From: an uncultured Oleiphilus sp.
GTDB taxonomy: Bacteria; Pseudomonadota; Gammaproteobacteria; Pseudomonadales; Oleiphilaceae
DNA: 63,676 nucleotides
Assembly (NCBI GenBank): GCA_913020495.1
Contig: CAJWBJ010000006.1
Location: 1 to 63,676, forward strand
Direction: 5' to 3'
Part shown: positions 46,524 to 56,066 of the stretch, piece by piece
How positions within the stretch are numbered: position 1 is the first letter of the stretch
How the letters are laid out: each line of letters begins with the position of its first letter
Notes under the pieces: model-generated
What the model saw: the letters and a program-made list of their open reading frames with translations, nothing else
Told to the model about the DNA's origin: nothing
Databases searched by the model: none
Translations under genes and position numbers: made by a program

Positions 46524-46979
46524 TTAAATCCACCGTCTTACATTTTGGCAGTAATTGTGGAAGTCTTCGCCAAACAACTTCAGTAAGGCCTTTTCCTCTG
46601 GTTTAATTTGAAAGTGAGTTATGTAAAAAATATATGCTATGAAAATAATAATATTTAAAGGGTTTCCTAACCAAAGAAACCATGCAAACAGGAAGAGTGC
46701 CATTCCTGCGTACATAGGGTTTCTTGAGTATTGATAAACGCCATGTACAACTAGTGTAGTCGCTGTTTCCGGTTTTAAAGGGTTAACTGTTGTTTTTGAC
46801 TTTTTAAAACCCAACGCTGCTGAGATAAGAAAAAAACAGGCAAATAAACAACAAACTATTATTACAATAAGTATAAGCAGCTTAGATTCAAAAAGATTAA
46901 TTTCAATTAAATTATTTAAGCCAGTCATCGCAAATAGAGCTATAAGTGTTTGTATTGGTGGAGGTATTTTTAATTTCAT
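46524..46979 (-). CDS. isoprenylcysteine carboxyl methyltransferase-like membrane protein
   Basis: A 151-residue protein with about four transmembrane helices and the PEMT/ICMT cofactor region HGVYQYSRNPMYAGMALFLF (about 74-93) and the C-terminal EEKALLKLFGEDFHNYC. Bacterial members are predicted S-adenosylmethionine-dependent methyltransferases of lipids or small molecules, with unknown substrates. It is convergent with the GT-C gene and has no operon partner. Confidence 0.86.
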   Translation of the reverse strand: MKLKIPPPIQTLIALFAMTGLNNLIEINLFESKLLILIVIIVCCLFACFFLISAALGFKKSKTTVNPLKPETATTLVVHGVYQYSRNPMYAGMALFLFAWFLWLGNPLNIIIFIAYIFYITHFQIKPEEKALLKLFGEDFHNYCQNVRRWI

Positions 46980-47511
46980 TATTAGTATCCATAAAAATTT
47001 ACAAGAAATGTGCTTTAAATTTGTGAACTACGCCCTATGGACGATTACACTACGCCCCCTAAGACCCTATTATTTACTTATTGAGTTTTGAAACGTTAAG
47101 CCTTCAGGCCGCTTAATGTTTCTTATAGAATCAGGCTCCAACTATAGACGGTAACAAGATTAATATTAGTATCTTGTCACCGTTTTTTTTTGCTTAAATT
47201 TTAATTTCCTTCCTACTTAGGATCTCTCTTAGTATAAATTACGCTTATACAAATAACCCCATATTCATAAGAATATGTGATTTTTTCACTTCCCTCTGCT
47301 TCACTGTCAAGTTTATGGTCATTCAATAATTTATAATAAACAAGACCATTAACTCAATATATAGTTACCCTTCAACGCCTGCTGAAAGCGCAATTTAAAC
47401 ACATACTTTGAAATATTCGACTATCCTAAATATAGTAATTAGAGCTTTTTCAAGCATATCCATAGATTGCACCACCATTAAACTAAAAACAAATACTAGA
47501 TAGGCCATATC
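46980..47511. other. 532-bp intergenic region with RNA-like structure
   Basis: No protein gene is seen. Two well-formed hairpins (47090-47122 and 47149-47191, listed separately) lie in the middle, the second ending in a long T-run on the plus strand. The right half is AT-rich and leads to the binding-protein gene at 47512. Confidence 0.6.
47085..47191 (+). ncRNA. candidate small RNA with intrinsic terminator
   Basis: Hairpin 1 pairs GAAACGTTAAGC (47090-47101) with GCTTAATGTTTC (47111-47122) over a 9-nt loop. Hairpin 2 pairs CGGTAACAAGAT (47149-47160) with ATCTTGTCACCG (47171-47182), one mismatch, followed by nine T. No plus-strand gene ends nearby; the gene to the left runs the other way and the previous plus-strand gene ends about 640 bp upstream. 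A short transcript ending here is the simplest reading. The 5' end is a guess. Confidence 0.45.
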
Positions 47512-48585
47512 ATGAGTTTATTTTCAGGCCGAGCAGGCAAGCTTTTAAGTATAATAGTTAGTCCAATAATATTAGTAATCATCCAGGGTTGTGAAGCCAA
47601 AAAGGAAGTTGTTCATTGGGATCTACAGTCACAGGCTACCTCATCAAGTACTGACTACAAAGAGTTAGTAAAAATGACTGCTACCATCAACACCATGAGT
47701 GCAGGCCGGTTTATTATCAGCCCTCACCCAGGAGGTGAAATTACTGGTGGCCCAGATATTTTTAATGCTGTAAAAACTGGTAAAGTTCAAATGGGAAGCG
47801 GATGGCCTAACTGGTGGTCTGGTCAGCACCCTGCATGGGCAGTAATGAATGCAGGCCCATTTGATTTCATGAATATTGATGCATCATTAATGTACTTTAT
47901 TGCTGGCGAAGGTACAAAGTTAGCAAATGAATTAGCAAACCCTGAAGGTATCATTTGGCGCGCAGCGTGGTGGCCGGGTATGGAATTTGGTTTGCTGTCA
48001 AAAAAACCTATCAAGGGGATTAGCGATTTAAAAGAAATGAAAGTCAGGATTGGGCCAGGTTTACCAAGTGAAGTACTCGCGGCGGCCACTGGCGCATATG
48101 CGATACCACTTGTTCCAAATGAAATTAAAGCATCTTTAGAAGCCGACTCTCTTGATGCTGTAGAGTGGACGACCGTTGCAGGTGCATGGAATTTAGGGCT
48201 CAATGATATTGCTACACATGCTATTGTCCCGGCTATTTGGCAACCATCCGTACTTGCTGACTTTTTAATTAACCAAAAGGCTTATGAGGCTTTACCAAAT
48301 GATTTAAAAGCCATTCTAGAAACCGCAATTAAGTCTTACACACTAACGACTACAGCAATCGCTAAAACCGAAGACTTTGAAGCTTTAAAAGCATTTAAGA
48401 AAAACGGAACGTCTATTAAGCAATGGACTAAAGAAGATATTGATAAGTGGCACTTGGTCTCTAATGAAATTTTAGAGCGGTACAAAAATAGTGACGTTTT
48501 TACAAAAAAATTAATTGAATCAAAACAAACATTCAAAAAAGAATATACCACTTATTACGAATGGTTCGGACCTTATGATGATTAA
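47512..48585 (+). CDS. TRAP-type solute-binding lipoprotein (DctP/TakP family)
   Basis: A 357-residue binding protein. The signal segment ends in lipobox IQGC (Cys27), so it is membrane anchored. The DctP-family features are MGSGWPNWWSGQHPAWA (about 93), MKVRIGPGLPSEVL with the carboxylate-binding Arg (about 178), and DAVEWTTVAGAWNLG (about 216). The TakP branch binds 2-oxo acids and similar carboxylates. No DctQ/DctM permease genes are present. A hybrid histidine kinase starts three bases after it, so it probably senses rather than imports (inference). Confidence 0.88.
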   Translation: MSLFSGRAGKLLSIIVSPIILVIIQGCEAKKEVVHWDLQSQATSSSTDYKELVKMTATINTMSAGRFIISPHPGGEITGGPDIFNAVKTGKVQMGSGWPNWWSGQHPAWAVMNAGPFDFMNIDASLMYFIAGEGTKLANELANPEGIIWRAAWWPGMEFGLLSKKPIKGISDLKEMKVRIGPGLPSEVLAAATGAYAIPLVPNEIKASLEADSLDAVEWTTVAGAWNLGLNDIATHAIVPAIWQPSVLADFLINQKAYEALPNDLKAILETAIKSYTLTTTAIAKTEDFEALKAFKKNGTSIKQWTKEDIDKWHLVSNEILERYKNSDVFTKKLIESKQTFKKEYTTYYEWFGPYDD

Positions 48586-48588
48586 CCT

Positions 48589-50466
48589 ATGAAATTTGAT
48601 TTCTCATCATCAAAATTATTTCTCATTACCTCCATTACCATTACTTGCTTGATGGTAAGTCTGTTTTTCTGGAGAATTAATATAGCTGAGCAACAGATAG
48701 AGAGAAACATTGATGAACGCGTTAATGCTGCAGGTCAGCGGATTGCGAATAGCGTCATACCACTTGTCTACAATATATACCAAAAGGCTACTGAACGACA
48801 CTTCACAGAAGAAACTGCCTCAGCAATATTAGATTCAGAGCTTAGTGCTAACTTCATCTCTGGAATTAAAGTTTATGGTAATTTTGGTCATTTATTTATG
48901 GGAAAGGTCAAAAACTCACAAGGTGAGTTTGTCCCGTTTAACAAAAAACCTATAGAGACGGCATTAGAGTTTAATAAACTGGAGTCTATTAGAACCCCTG
49001 TTAAGTATGGGCAAATGACTATTGGAAATATTGAGGTTTATTTTACATACGCAAAACAACGCTCACAATTAAATCAAACAATTATTCAAGAGCTACTCCA
49101 AATAGCAGGGTTCTACTTATTAATTATCTTATTATTTTACTTGGTAAAAAAAATATCATTAGAAAAAAACAACACAGTTAAAGCATTCAATGAGTTAGAA
49201 ACTATTCAGAACCAGCTAATCGAGTCACAAAATTTACTTAAAGATTCAAACTTAACTTTAGAGGATAAAGTAGCTACTCGTACCTTAGAATTACAAACCA
49301 TGAATGAGCAACTCACATTAGCCAAGTCTGCCGCTGATAGCGCCAGTAAGGCCAAAAGCTTATTTCTAGCAAACATGAGTCACGAGATACGCACCCCGAT
49401 GAATGGCGTAATCGGCCTAACAGAGCTAATTCTTCGAACAGAGTTAAACCCTGAACAACAAAATTATTTACAAAAACTTAAGTATTCATCCAATAATTTA
49501 TTGCACATTTTAAACGACATACTGGACCTGTCAAAAATTGAAGCTGGGAAGTTTACTATAGAACACACAGAGTTTAATTTTCAGCAGATGATTGACTCTG
49601 TTGTTAATATCGCAGAACCCAAAGCTGCTGATAAACAAGTCGGTTTAATTATTAACATAGAAAAACAGTTTAATAACATGGTAACCGGTGACTCAGTAAG
49701 ATGTTCACAAATTTTATCTAATCTGATTAGTAATGCGATTAAGTTCACCGACAAAGGCACGGTTAAGGTCGATATTCAGCGAGAAAACAATGGTGATTTT
49801 ATACAAATAAAAGTTGCAGACACCGGCATTGGGATTACCAAAGAACAACAGAAGAAATTGTTTTCAACCTTTTCACAAGCTGATGACTCAACCTCAAGAA
49901 AATACGGCGGCACAGGTTTAGGGCTGGTAATCTGTAAACATCTCATTAATTTAATGAAAGGTGAAATTCACCTTCATAGTGAGCATGAAAAAGGGAGTTG
50001 TTTTGATTTTAATTTATACCTCCCCATTGCGCAGAGTAAAATAGAAATTGCACAGAATATACCAGTGGACAATTCTACCAGCTCTCACATTTCTCAAAAG
50101 TTACTAAATAAGAAGGCTTTATTGGTTGAAGACATGGAAATTAATCGTTTAGTAGCCCAAGGTGTTTTAGAACAAGCAGGGCTAATTGTGGAATTTGCAG
50201 TAAATGGATTAGAGGCGGTTGAGATGACCAAATCAAATCATTACGACATGATAGTCATGGATATTCAAATGCCAGAAATGGATGGATATGAAGCCACAAA
50301 AATTATTAGAACTTTGAAAAATTATGAATTCACTCCAATCGTTGCCATGACTGCAAATGCCATGTCTGACGACAAAGAGTTAAGTTTAGCAGCGGGTATG
50401 AACAGTCATTTAACAAAGCCGATTCAATTTGAACAAGTTATTTCAGAACTTGAAAGCTTCTTTTAA
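48589..50466 (+). CDS. hybrid sensor histidine kinase with receiver domain
   Basis: A 625-residue kinase: TM helix (about 9-28), periplasmic domain (about 30-163), second TM (about 164-185), and a coiled coil. HisKA follows with NMSHEIRTPMNG (phospho-His about 265), then HATPase with LISNAIKFTDKG and RKYGGTGLGLVIC. The C-terminal receiver has DIQMPEMDGYE (phospho-Asp about 558) and the Lys of LTKPIQ (about 609). It lacks an HPt domain and output domain, so an external phosphotransfer partner is needed. It is translationally close to the binding lipoprotein. Confidence 0.93.
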   Translation: MKFDFSSSKLFLITSITITCLMVSLFFWRINIAEQQIERNIDERVNAAGQRIANSVIPLVYNIYQKATERHFTEETASAILDSELSANFISGIKVYGNFGHLFMGKVKNSQGEFVPFNKKPIETALEFNKLESIRTPVKYGQMTIGNIEVYFTYAKQRSQLNQTIIQELLQIAGFYLLIILLFYLVKKISLEKNNTVKAFNELETIQNQLIESQNLLKDSNLTLEDKVATRTLELQTMNEQLTLAKSAADSASKAKSLFLANMSHEIRTPMNGVIGLTELILRTELNPEQQNYLQKLKYSSNNLLHILNDILDLSKIEAGKFTIEHTEFNFQQMIDSVVNIAEPKAADKQVGLIINIEKQFNNMVTGDSVRCSQILSNLISNAIKFTDKGTVKVDIQRENNGDFIQIKVADTGIGITKEQQKKLFSTFSQADDSTSRKYGGTGLGLVICKHLINLMKGEIHLHSEHEKGSCFDFNLYLPIAQSKIEIAQNIPVDNSTSSHISQKLLNKKALLVEDMEINRLVAQGVLEQAGLIVEFAVNGLEAVEMTKSNHYDMIVMDIQMPEMDGYEATKIIRTLKNYEFTPIVAMTANAMSDDKELSLAAGMNSHLTKPIQFEQVISELESFF

Positions 50467-50489
50467 ACTAGCTTTCCTGTACTAAAAAA

Positions 50490-50542
50490 ACGCATCTTTT
50501 TTGTTACCTACTATCTCATTTGTAACAATAAAATAGATGCGT
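50490..50542. repeat. nested inverted repeat after the kinase gene
   Basis: ACGCATCT (50490-50497) pairs with AGATGCGT (50535-50542), and inside them GTTAC (50503-50507) pairs with GTAAC (50521-50525). A T-run lies on the inner left side. It could form a branched terminator-like structure for the kinase transcript, but lacks a 3' T-run on the plus strand. Confidence 0.4.
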
Positions 50543-50706
50543 AACGCTCCCCTCTTTTTAAGCTTTACTCTTTCTTTATCCAAAACTATTGTAAAAACTC
50601 TTACAATTAAACATCTGGGCCTTTGCTTTGCATGGCTCACACGCACATCTTTACAGTGTAAATTTTTTCATTTAGCATATCATGACCAGTTACCACCGAG
50701 ATTAGT

Positions 50707-51825
50707 ATGATGACCTTTCTACTTATTTGTTCAGTTTTATTAATAATAGCTTCCATTTATTATTTTCTAACTGCAGCTAAAAAACCTTTTTTAATCTACC
50801 AATCAACCCCGCTAAACAAAGCCATAGTAGATGGAACAAGGGCTCTAAATCGTCGTTATTTTGCTACACCATGGTTATTCAATACGCATTTACAATTGAT
50901 CGTTTTAGGTTTTTTCAAAGGTTTCGCTAAGCCCTTGGAATACGAGCAGAATGATGTTTTAACAATGATTGATGGAGGACAAGTATCTGTAGACTGGATC
51001 GGCATGGATTTACCTGAAGATACCCCAACCATGTTGGTTTTACATACGATATCTGGCAACCCACAAAGCATGCGTGGTTTTGTTCGATACGTGAGGGAAA
51101 AGTTAGGCTGGAGAGTCGCCCTTTGTGTTCGCCGTGGTCATGGGGATATGAAGCTACAGACAGCTAGTTTTAATACCATGGGTAATACCGATGATTTTGC
51201 AGCTCAAATTCAACACATTAAAAAGTGCTTCCCTAAGTCTGACTTGTACGCAACGGGAATTTCAGCGGGCTCTGGTGTGCTCGCTCATTACTTGGGCAAA
51301 GTTGGCTTGAATACACCTATCAAAGCTGCCGTCGCTTACTGTCCGGCTTACGATATGCGAAATGCCTTCTCACGGGCTGTACCTTTTTACAGCAAAATGA
51401 TGGCTAAAAAGCTACATAGGCTATTCATCACACCAAACTCTGAAACATTTCAACACTTGGCGTCCTATACAGCCTTAAAAGAAACTCAAGATTTGCATGA
51501 GTTTCATCAACACTTATATGAGGTCGCAGGCAACAAAAGCACCGACGATTATATGCAAAATTCTAATCCCTCTGAGGTGTTTGATGACATTAAGATTCCG
51601 ATACTGATTCTCAATGCCAAGGATGATCCTGTCTGCCATATCGACAATGTATATGAACACCAGCATCGTATCGAAGCTATGGATAACGTTATTCTTGTTT
51701 TGACCGATCGTGGAAGTCACTGTGCTTATTTTGAAGGTTTAACTGCAAAGCCATGGGCTAATCGCCTTATACAGGAATACTTCTCGACGTTTAGCCACAT
51801 TCAAAACACACAAATAAAACTTTAA
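50707..51825 (+). CDS. YheT-like alpha/beta hydrolase
   Basis: A 372-residue protein with an N-terminal membrane helix (about 2-22) and an alpha/beta hydrolase domain of the YheT/ABHD1-3 family. It shows VLHTISGNP (about 113), RRGHGD, nucleophile elbow GISAGSG (about 182-188), AKDDPV (acid) and the His of RGSHCAYFEG. The family includes lipid and phospholipid esterases; YheT itself is uncharacterised. It is a single gene. Confidence 0.85.
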   Translation: MMTFLLICSVLLIIASIYYFLTAAKKPFLIYQSTPLNKAIVDGTRALNRRYFATPWLFNTHLQLIVLGFFKGFAKPLEYEQNDVLTMIDGGQVSVDWIGMDLPEDTPTMLVLHTISGNPQSMRGFVRYVREKLGWRVALCVRRGHGDMKLQTASFNTMGNTDDFAAQIQHIKKCFPKSDLYATGISAGSGVLAHYLGKVGLNTPIKAAVAYCPAYDMRNAFSRAVPFYSKMMAKKLHRLFITPNSETFQHLASYTALKETQDLHEFHQHLYEVAGNKSTDDYMQNSNPSEVFDDIKIPILILNAKDDPVCHIDNVYEHQHRIEAMDNVILVLTDRGSHCAYFEGLTAKPWANRLIQEYFSTFSHIQNTQIKL

Positions 51826-51858
51826 ACCCAAATTAGTACAAGCGCGTTGCAGACTGGA

Positions 51859-51894
51859 AATCAGCTTTACCTAATGTATAACGTAAAGCTGATT
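51859..51894. repeat. 12-bp perfect hairpin between convergent genes
   Basis: AATCAGCTTTAC (51859-51870) pairs perfectly with GTAAAGCTGATT (51883-51894) over a 12-nt loop, between the ends of the YheT-like gene and the desaturase fusion. There is no T-run on either strand, so it may act as a mRNA 3' stabiliser or a weak terminator for both. Confidence 0.55.
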
Positions 51895-51957
51895 GGCGCA
51901 CGTTGAACTGCATCTTAAAATTGCTGGCATTTTTTCAGCCGTTAAAGATCTGACAGA

Positions 51958-53976
51958 CTAATTAAATTTTTCTGACAGTTTAATATCACTCAAGGGCTGA
52001 CATTGACAAGCAAGTGTATAACCTGCGGCTTTTTCTTCTGCCACAATCCCCGGAATTGAGTCAGGAATATCCAGCAAATTGCCACTATCTACCTTCAGTT
52101 TGCATGAACCGCACGTGCCGTTGCCACAAGCATGCGGTAGCACGATACCTTCCGCCTTTGCCACTTCAAGCACATTTTGATTAACAGCAACCTTTAATGA
52201 ATGCTGTTCCCCATTTGCCAGCGCAATATCGACCTTGTGTAATTCGCCTAATGGTTCAGTTCTTGTTGCGACAAACTCTTCAACGTGTACACGATCGACA
52301 TCAATATCATGAGAATCAAGGCTCTCTACAACAACATTTTTTAATCCTTCCGGGCCACAAACATAAAACTCTGTATTTTCATACACTGATGCTATTGATT
52401 CCGTTGAGATGTCATCAGTATTCAACATAGGCAATAATTCACTTAACATCACATTATCCAATCGGCCTGATTTCCCAAAAATTTTCTGACCTGGCTCATT
52501 TATTACATAATTCAGGTGAAGGCGTTCGGAGTGCTGGCTTTGTAGTTTTTTAAGATGATCGAAAAACATAATGCTACTTTCATCACGGCAGGCATATACC
52601 AAATAGATATTGTTTACACTGCTTTGAAGTAAAGCGGTTTCTAAAATTGACAATACAGGTGTTATCCCACTCCCCCCAGCAATCAATACTAGGTTTTCAA
52701 TCGCCTTCTCATGTATTGGTGGGTAAATAAAATCACCAAACGGCCCTTGGACAACTAGCTCATCCCCCACGTTTAAGGTTTGGTTTATATAAGATGAGAC
52801 CAAACCATTGAGTGTTGCCCGCACACCTATTTTTAATGGCATATTCCCAGAACTACTGTCAGTGGTCTCTGGAGAACCGCATAAAGAATAACAACGAGTT
52901 TGCTGCTCCCCTGCCAGCCATTTAGAAACAGTGACATACTGACCTGCCCGATAACGAAGTGTTTCGCCTTCAGGTAAATCTAAACTCACAGCAACAGAAT
53001 CACTAGTAAGACGCTCAATCGTTGACACTTTAAGTACATGATGGAGCGACGCCCTTTCTGACACGAGTTTGTTTGCATTTGACGATTTCATAAAGCCTGA
53101 CTGAAAACCCGAGTCAGCTTTCTCTATAGGCGCCCCATGACTCTCAAGCTCCGATTTTGTTTTGATAAACACTTCCTGATACTTGTACCAAGGTAAACGC
53201 GGGTACATATGATGGATCAAATGATAATTCTGCCCAAGTAACAACATGTTCAATATACGTCCGCCATAGATGCGTGTGTTCTGATAGCGAGCTAGTGATT
53301 TATGAGGACGATGAGGTATATAGTCAAAAAACATAATAAGAAAAAATATAGCAATCACAATCGGAATAATTGCTAAGAATAAAACTTCCAACGCGTAGCC
53401 ATTTATAGAAAGCGTAATCAACGGCACATATACCACAAGCATATAAACTACTGAACTGCGATAAGTATTGCTAATTGCCTTTATATGTCTAAGAGACGTT
53501 ACCGACTTAACGTGATAGCCAAACGGCGTATAGTATAATTTGAGTAACAGATCCCACCATGATGTGGAATCGCCAATATAGTCCGGGTCGCGGTCAGGGT
53601 CATTGGTAAAGGCATGATGTCTATCATGGATTTTTTGAAAAATACGAAAAGGCATGATAAGCATCGGTATAGAAGCACCCCACCCAATAATACTTTCAAG
53701 TGGTTTGAGTGGAGACCCCATTTTAAAGATACTTCCATGCCCTGCATCATGCGTCACAGTGAAACTAGCAAAAGCCAAATAAGAACATATCAACGTCGCT
53801 ACCGGATATGAAATCTGCTCATTAAGCGTGAACCCAATTACCAATACATAGCCCATGATAATGCCAAGAAACATCAAAATGGTTCCCCATGCAATATTAG
53901 AAGTCGATGCTTGCCACGTGGATGTATTGTTATTTTCATCTACCAGATTAACTTGCTGCATTGTCTTTATCTCCAA
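51958..53976 (-). CDS. fused fatty acid desaturase - ferredoxin reductase - ferredoxin
   Basis: A 672-residue three-part protein. Residues 1-285 form a membrane di-iron desaturase with four or more TM segments and the His boxes HDAGH (about 77), HDRHH (about 119) and HLIHH (about 252). Residues 315-560 form a FNR-type reductase with RAGQYVTV, the FAD motif RCYSLCG and GGSGITPVLS. Residues 580-672 are a plant-type 2Fe-2S domain with CGNGTCGSC and a distal Cys. It can take electrons from NAD(P)H to the di-iron site without partners. Probable substrate: acyl chains of lipids or acyl-CoA. It is divergent from an AraC regulator. Confidence 0.92.
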   Translation of the reverse strand: MEIKTMQQVNLVDENNNTSTWQASTSNIAWGTILMFLGIIMGYVLVIGFTLNEQISYPVATLICSYLAFASFTVTHDAGHGSIFKMGSPLKPLESIIGWGASIPMLIMPFRIFQKIHDRHHAFTNDPDRDPDYIGDSTSWWDLLLKLYYTPFGYHVKSVTSLRHIKAISNTYRSSVVYMLVVYVPLITLSINGYALEVLFLAIIPIVIAIFFLIMFFDYIPHRPHKSLARYQNTRIYGGRILNMLLLGQNYHLIHHMYPRLPWYKYQEVFIKTKSELESHGAPIEKADSGFQSGFMKSSNANKLVSERASLHHVLKVSTIERLTSDSVAVSLDLPEGETLRYRAGQYVTVSKWLAGEQQTRCYSLCGSPETTDSSSGNMPLKIGVRATLNGLVSSYINQTLNVGDELVVQGPFGDFIYPPIHEKAIENLVLIAGGSGITPVLSILETALLQSSVNNIYLVYACRDESSIMFFDHLKKLQSQHSERLHLNYVINEPGQKIFGKSGRLDNVMLSELLPMLNTDDISTESIASVYENTEFYVCGPEGLKNVVVESLDSHDIDVDRVHVEEFVATRTEPLGELHKVDIALANGEQHSLKVAVNQNVLEVAKAEGIVLPHACGNGTCGSCKLKVDSGNLLDIPDSIPGIVAEEKAAGYTLACQCQPLSDIKLSEKFN

Positions 53977-54022
53977 ATTAGAACAATTACTTTAACTGAT
54001 CTTATTAATTTTTTGTTTTTCT

Positions 54023-54058
54023 TTAATTGACAAATTAGTTATCATTAATTGACATATT
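54023..54058. promoter_or_regulatory. direct repeats, candidate AraC-type operator
   Basis: TTAATTGACAAATT (54023-54036) and TTAATTGACATATT (54045-54058) match at 13 of 14 positions and start 22 bp apart, two helical turns, as expected for an AraC-family site. They lie between the divergent desaturase and AraC genes, nearer the latter, just before its ATG. Each repeat includes TTGACA, so they may also overlap a promoter -35 element. Confidence 0.6.
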
Positions 54059-54074
54059 GGAGCCATCACGAACA

Positions 54075-55106
54075 ATGAAAGAACAAAAAATTAATAAAGC
54101 CTATTTGCTGCTGGCATTGAGTCTTGACTTTGCTTCGGTAGATAAAGTGCTAAATAATACGGGTTTATCCATTGGAATGTTGCAACAAACAAATAATGTT
54201 GACCTAAAAATAGTAGTAAAGGTTATGCGCAATATAAAACGTTATAGCCACACCCCCATCTGGCCAAGTATTCTTGGCGCACATTTGGGAGTCAATACCC
54301 ACGGACCCGTTGGCTACGCAACTATCAGTGCCCCCACGCTAGGAAAAGCACTCTCAACCTTTTTAGAGTGGGGGCAAATTCGTTTTGATACTTATATAGG
54401 CGAGATCATTGAGAGGGATGAGTATTTCGACATAATAATACGCGACACCACAGGTTACCCTGAGTTGAAAGAAGTCTTTTTCGAATCATTCATGCGAGCC
54501 TTCGAAGTACTCAATACATTGATATTAGGGAAGCAAACCAAAGAGCCTACTGAATTGCATTTCGAAAGATGTGTACCGCCGCAATTACAACAGCTAATGG
54601 AAGACGAGTATGACTCGAAACTCTACTTCGAGTCTGCTGTTAACAAGCTAAGTATCCCAAAGCCAATGTGGTTTTCACGCTCGCCGCTTTATGACAAGGA
54701 TTCCTACGAATTTAACTTACGAAAGTGCCAACAGCTGCTTAATGAGCGTGATCTTGGTAATCGACCCGACCTATCGGTCAGAAGTGCAATAAGCAAACAT
54801 TTTGATCAGGTCATCCACACCAATTTACAAACAAGAACACCTCCATCTTTATCGGAAGTCAGTCAACTTTTGCATATGTCAGAAAGAACACTAAACAGAA
54901 AACTAAAGTTGTATAACACCTCCTACAAAGTAATTTTGGAAAAAGAACGAGCTTCTTTATCGGTCAAACTCTTGAGTGAAGCAAGATATACTGTTGGCGA
55001 TATCTCAGAATTATTGGGTTATCGTGAACCCGCTAATTTTTGCAGGGCTTTCAAAAACTGGTATGGATTGAGCCCCACAGTTTACAGGCGCCAACCAGAG
55101 AGTTAG
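54075..55106 (+). CDS. AraC family transcriptional regulator
   Basis: A 343-residue regulator of the OruR/ArgR-like group. An N-terminal Arabinose_bd-type domain (PF12625 style; HGPVGYATISAPTLGKAL near 77) is followed by a C-terminal double HTH (about 240-340) with SEVSQLLHMSERTLNRKLK and VGDISELLGYREPANFCRAF. The ATG at 54075 is chosen; a TTG at 54057 lies inside the direct repeats. It probably controls the divergent desaturase fusion in response to a fatty-acid-like signal (inference). Confidence 0.9.
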   Translation: MKEQKINKAYLLLALSLDFASVDKVLNNTGLSIGMLQQTNNVDLKIVVKVMRNIKRYSHTPIWPSILGAHLGVNTHGPVGYATISAPTLGKALSTFLEWGQIRFDTYIGEIIERDEYFDIIIRDTTGYPELKEVFFESFMRAFEVLNTLILGKQTKEPTELHFERCVPPQLQQLMEDEYDSKLYFESAVNKLSIPKPMWFSRSPLYDKDSYEFNLRKCQQLLNERDLGNRPDLSVRSAISKHFDQVIHTNLQTRTPPSLSEVSQLLHMSERTLNRKLKLYNTSYKVILEKERASLSVKLLSEARYTVGDISELLGYREPANFCRAFKNWYGLSPTVYRRQPES

Positions 55107-55223
55107 CAAGCTAGTCAAAGAAAGTGTCATAAGCAACATCAGATAAAGTGAAATTTCTCTCTTTAAATTTAACTGATATTGCTAAACACTAAAGCTACGG
55201 GATATACCCATATCAAAAGAGGT

Positions 55224-56066
55224 TTAATCAAGATCACTTGCGTTATGACGCTCAAGCAACTGAGATTCCTTATCCCCCCAAGCACAATTAACACGCTGCC
55301 CCCTTTTTACTGCTGGACGCTCATGAATTTCCTGCGCCCAGCGTAATACGTTTGTATATGATTTCACGTCTAGAAATTCTGCGGCATGATATAGCTTTCC
55401 TTCTACTAACGCGCCATACCAGGCATAGGTGGCAATATCGGCAATCGTGTAATCATTGCCGCATAGAAAACGACGAGATGAAAGGTTCTTATCCAACACA
55501 TCTAATTGACGTTTCACCTCCATGGCATAGCGATCAATCGGATATTCCAATTTTTCTGGTGCATAAGCATAGAAATGACCGAACCCACCGCCAAGAAAAG
55601 GTGCACTACCCATTTGCCAAAATAACCACGACATACATTCGGCCCTTTGAGCAGGTTCTTTTGGCAAGAAAGCATCAAATTTTTCCGCCAAATAGACAAG
55701 GATCGCACCCGACTCAAATATACGTATAGGTGGAGACACGCTATGATCAACCAAGGCTGGGATCTTGGAGTTTGGATTTATCTCTGTAAAACCACTGCTA
55801 AATTGTTCCCCTTCAAAAATGTTGATTAACCAAGCGTCATATTCTGACTCAGCCCTACCCAAGGCTAACAATTCTTCTAATAATACAGTGACTTTAACGC
55901 CGTTAGGGGTCGCGACTGAGTACAACTGAAGCGGGTGTTTCCCGATGGCCAACTCTTTTTCGTGAGTCATACCTGCAATAGGGCGATTAATATTGGCAAA
56001 TTTACCACCACTTTCCTGTTTCCACTCCCATAATTTTGGGGGAGTATAACTACCTGAATGACTCAT
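55224..56066 (-). CDS. yghU: YghU-type glutathione S-transferase / disulfide oxidoreductase
   Basis: A 280-residue protein beginning MSHSGSYTPPKLWEWK, with AAGGTAG before the ATG at 56066; a longer in-frame reading to 56132 is rejected. It matches YghU: the N-terminal extension, thioredoxin-fold segment LYSVATPNGVKVTVLLEEL, IPALVDHS, ESGAILVYLAEKF, and the C-terminal GST helical domain with FLCGNDYTIADIATYAWYG. E. coli YghU binds two glutathiones and reduces disulfides and peroxides. It is a single gene. Confidence 0.9.
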   Translation of the reverse strand: MSHSGSYTPPKLWEWKQESGGKFANINRPIAGMTHEKELAIGKHPLQLYSVATPNGVKVTVLLEELLALGRAESEYDAWLINIFEGEQFSSGFTEINPNSKIPALVDHSVSPPIRIFESGAILVYLAEKFDAFLPKEPAQRAECMSWLFWQMGSAPFLGGGFGHFYAYAPEKLEYPIDRYAMEVKRQLDVLDKNLSSRRFLCGNDYTIADIATYAWYGALVEGKLYHAAEFLDVKSYTNVLRWAQEIHERPAVKRGQRVNCAWGDKESQLLERHNASDLD

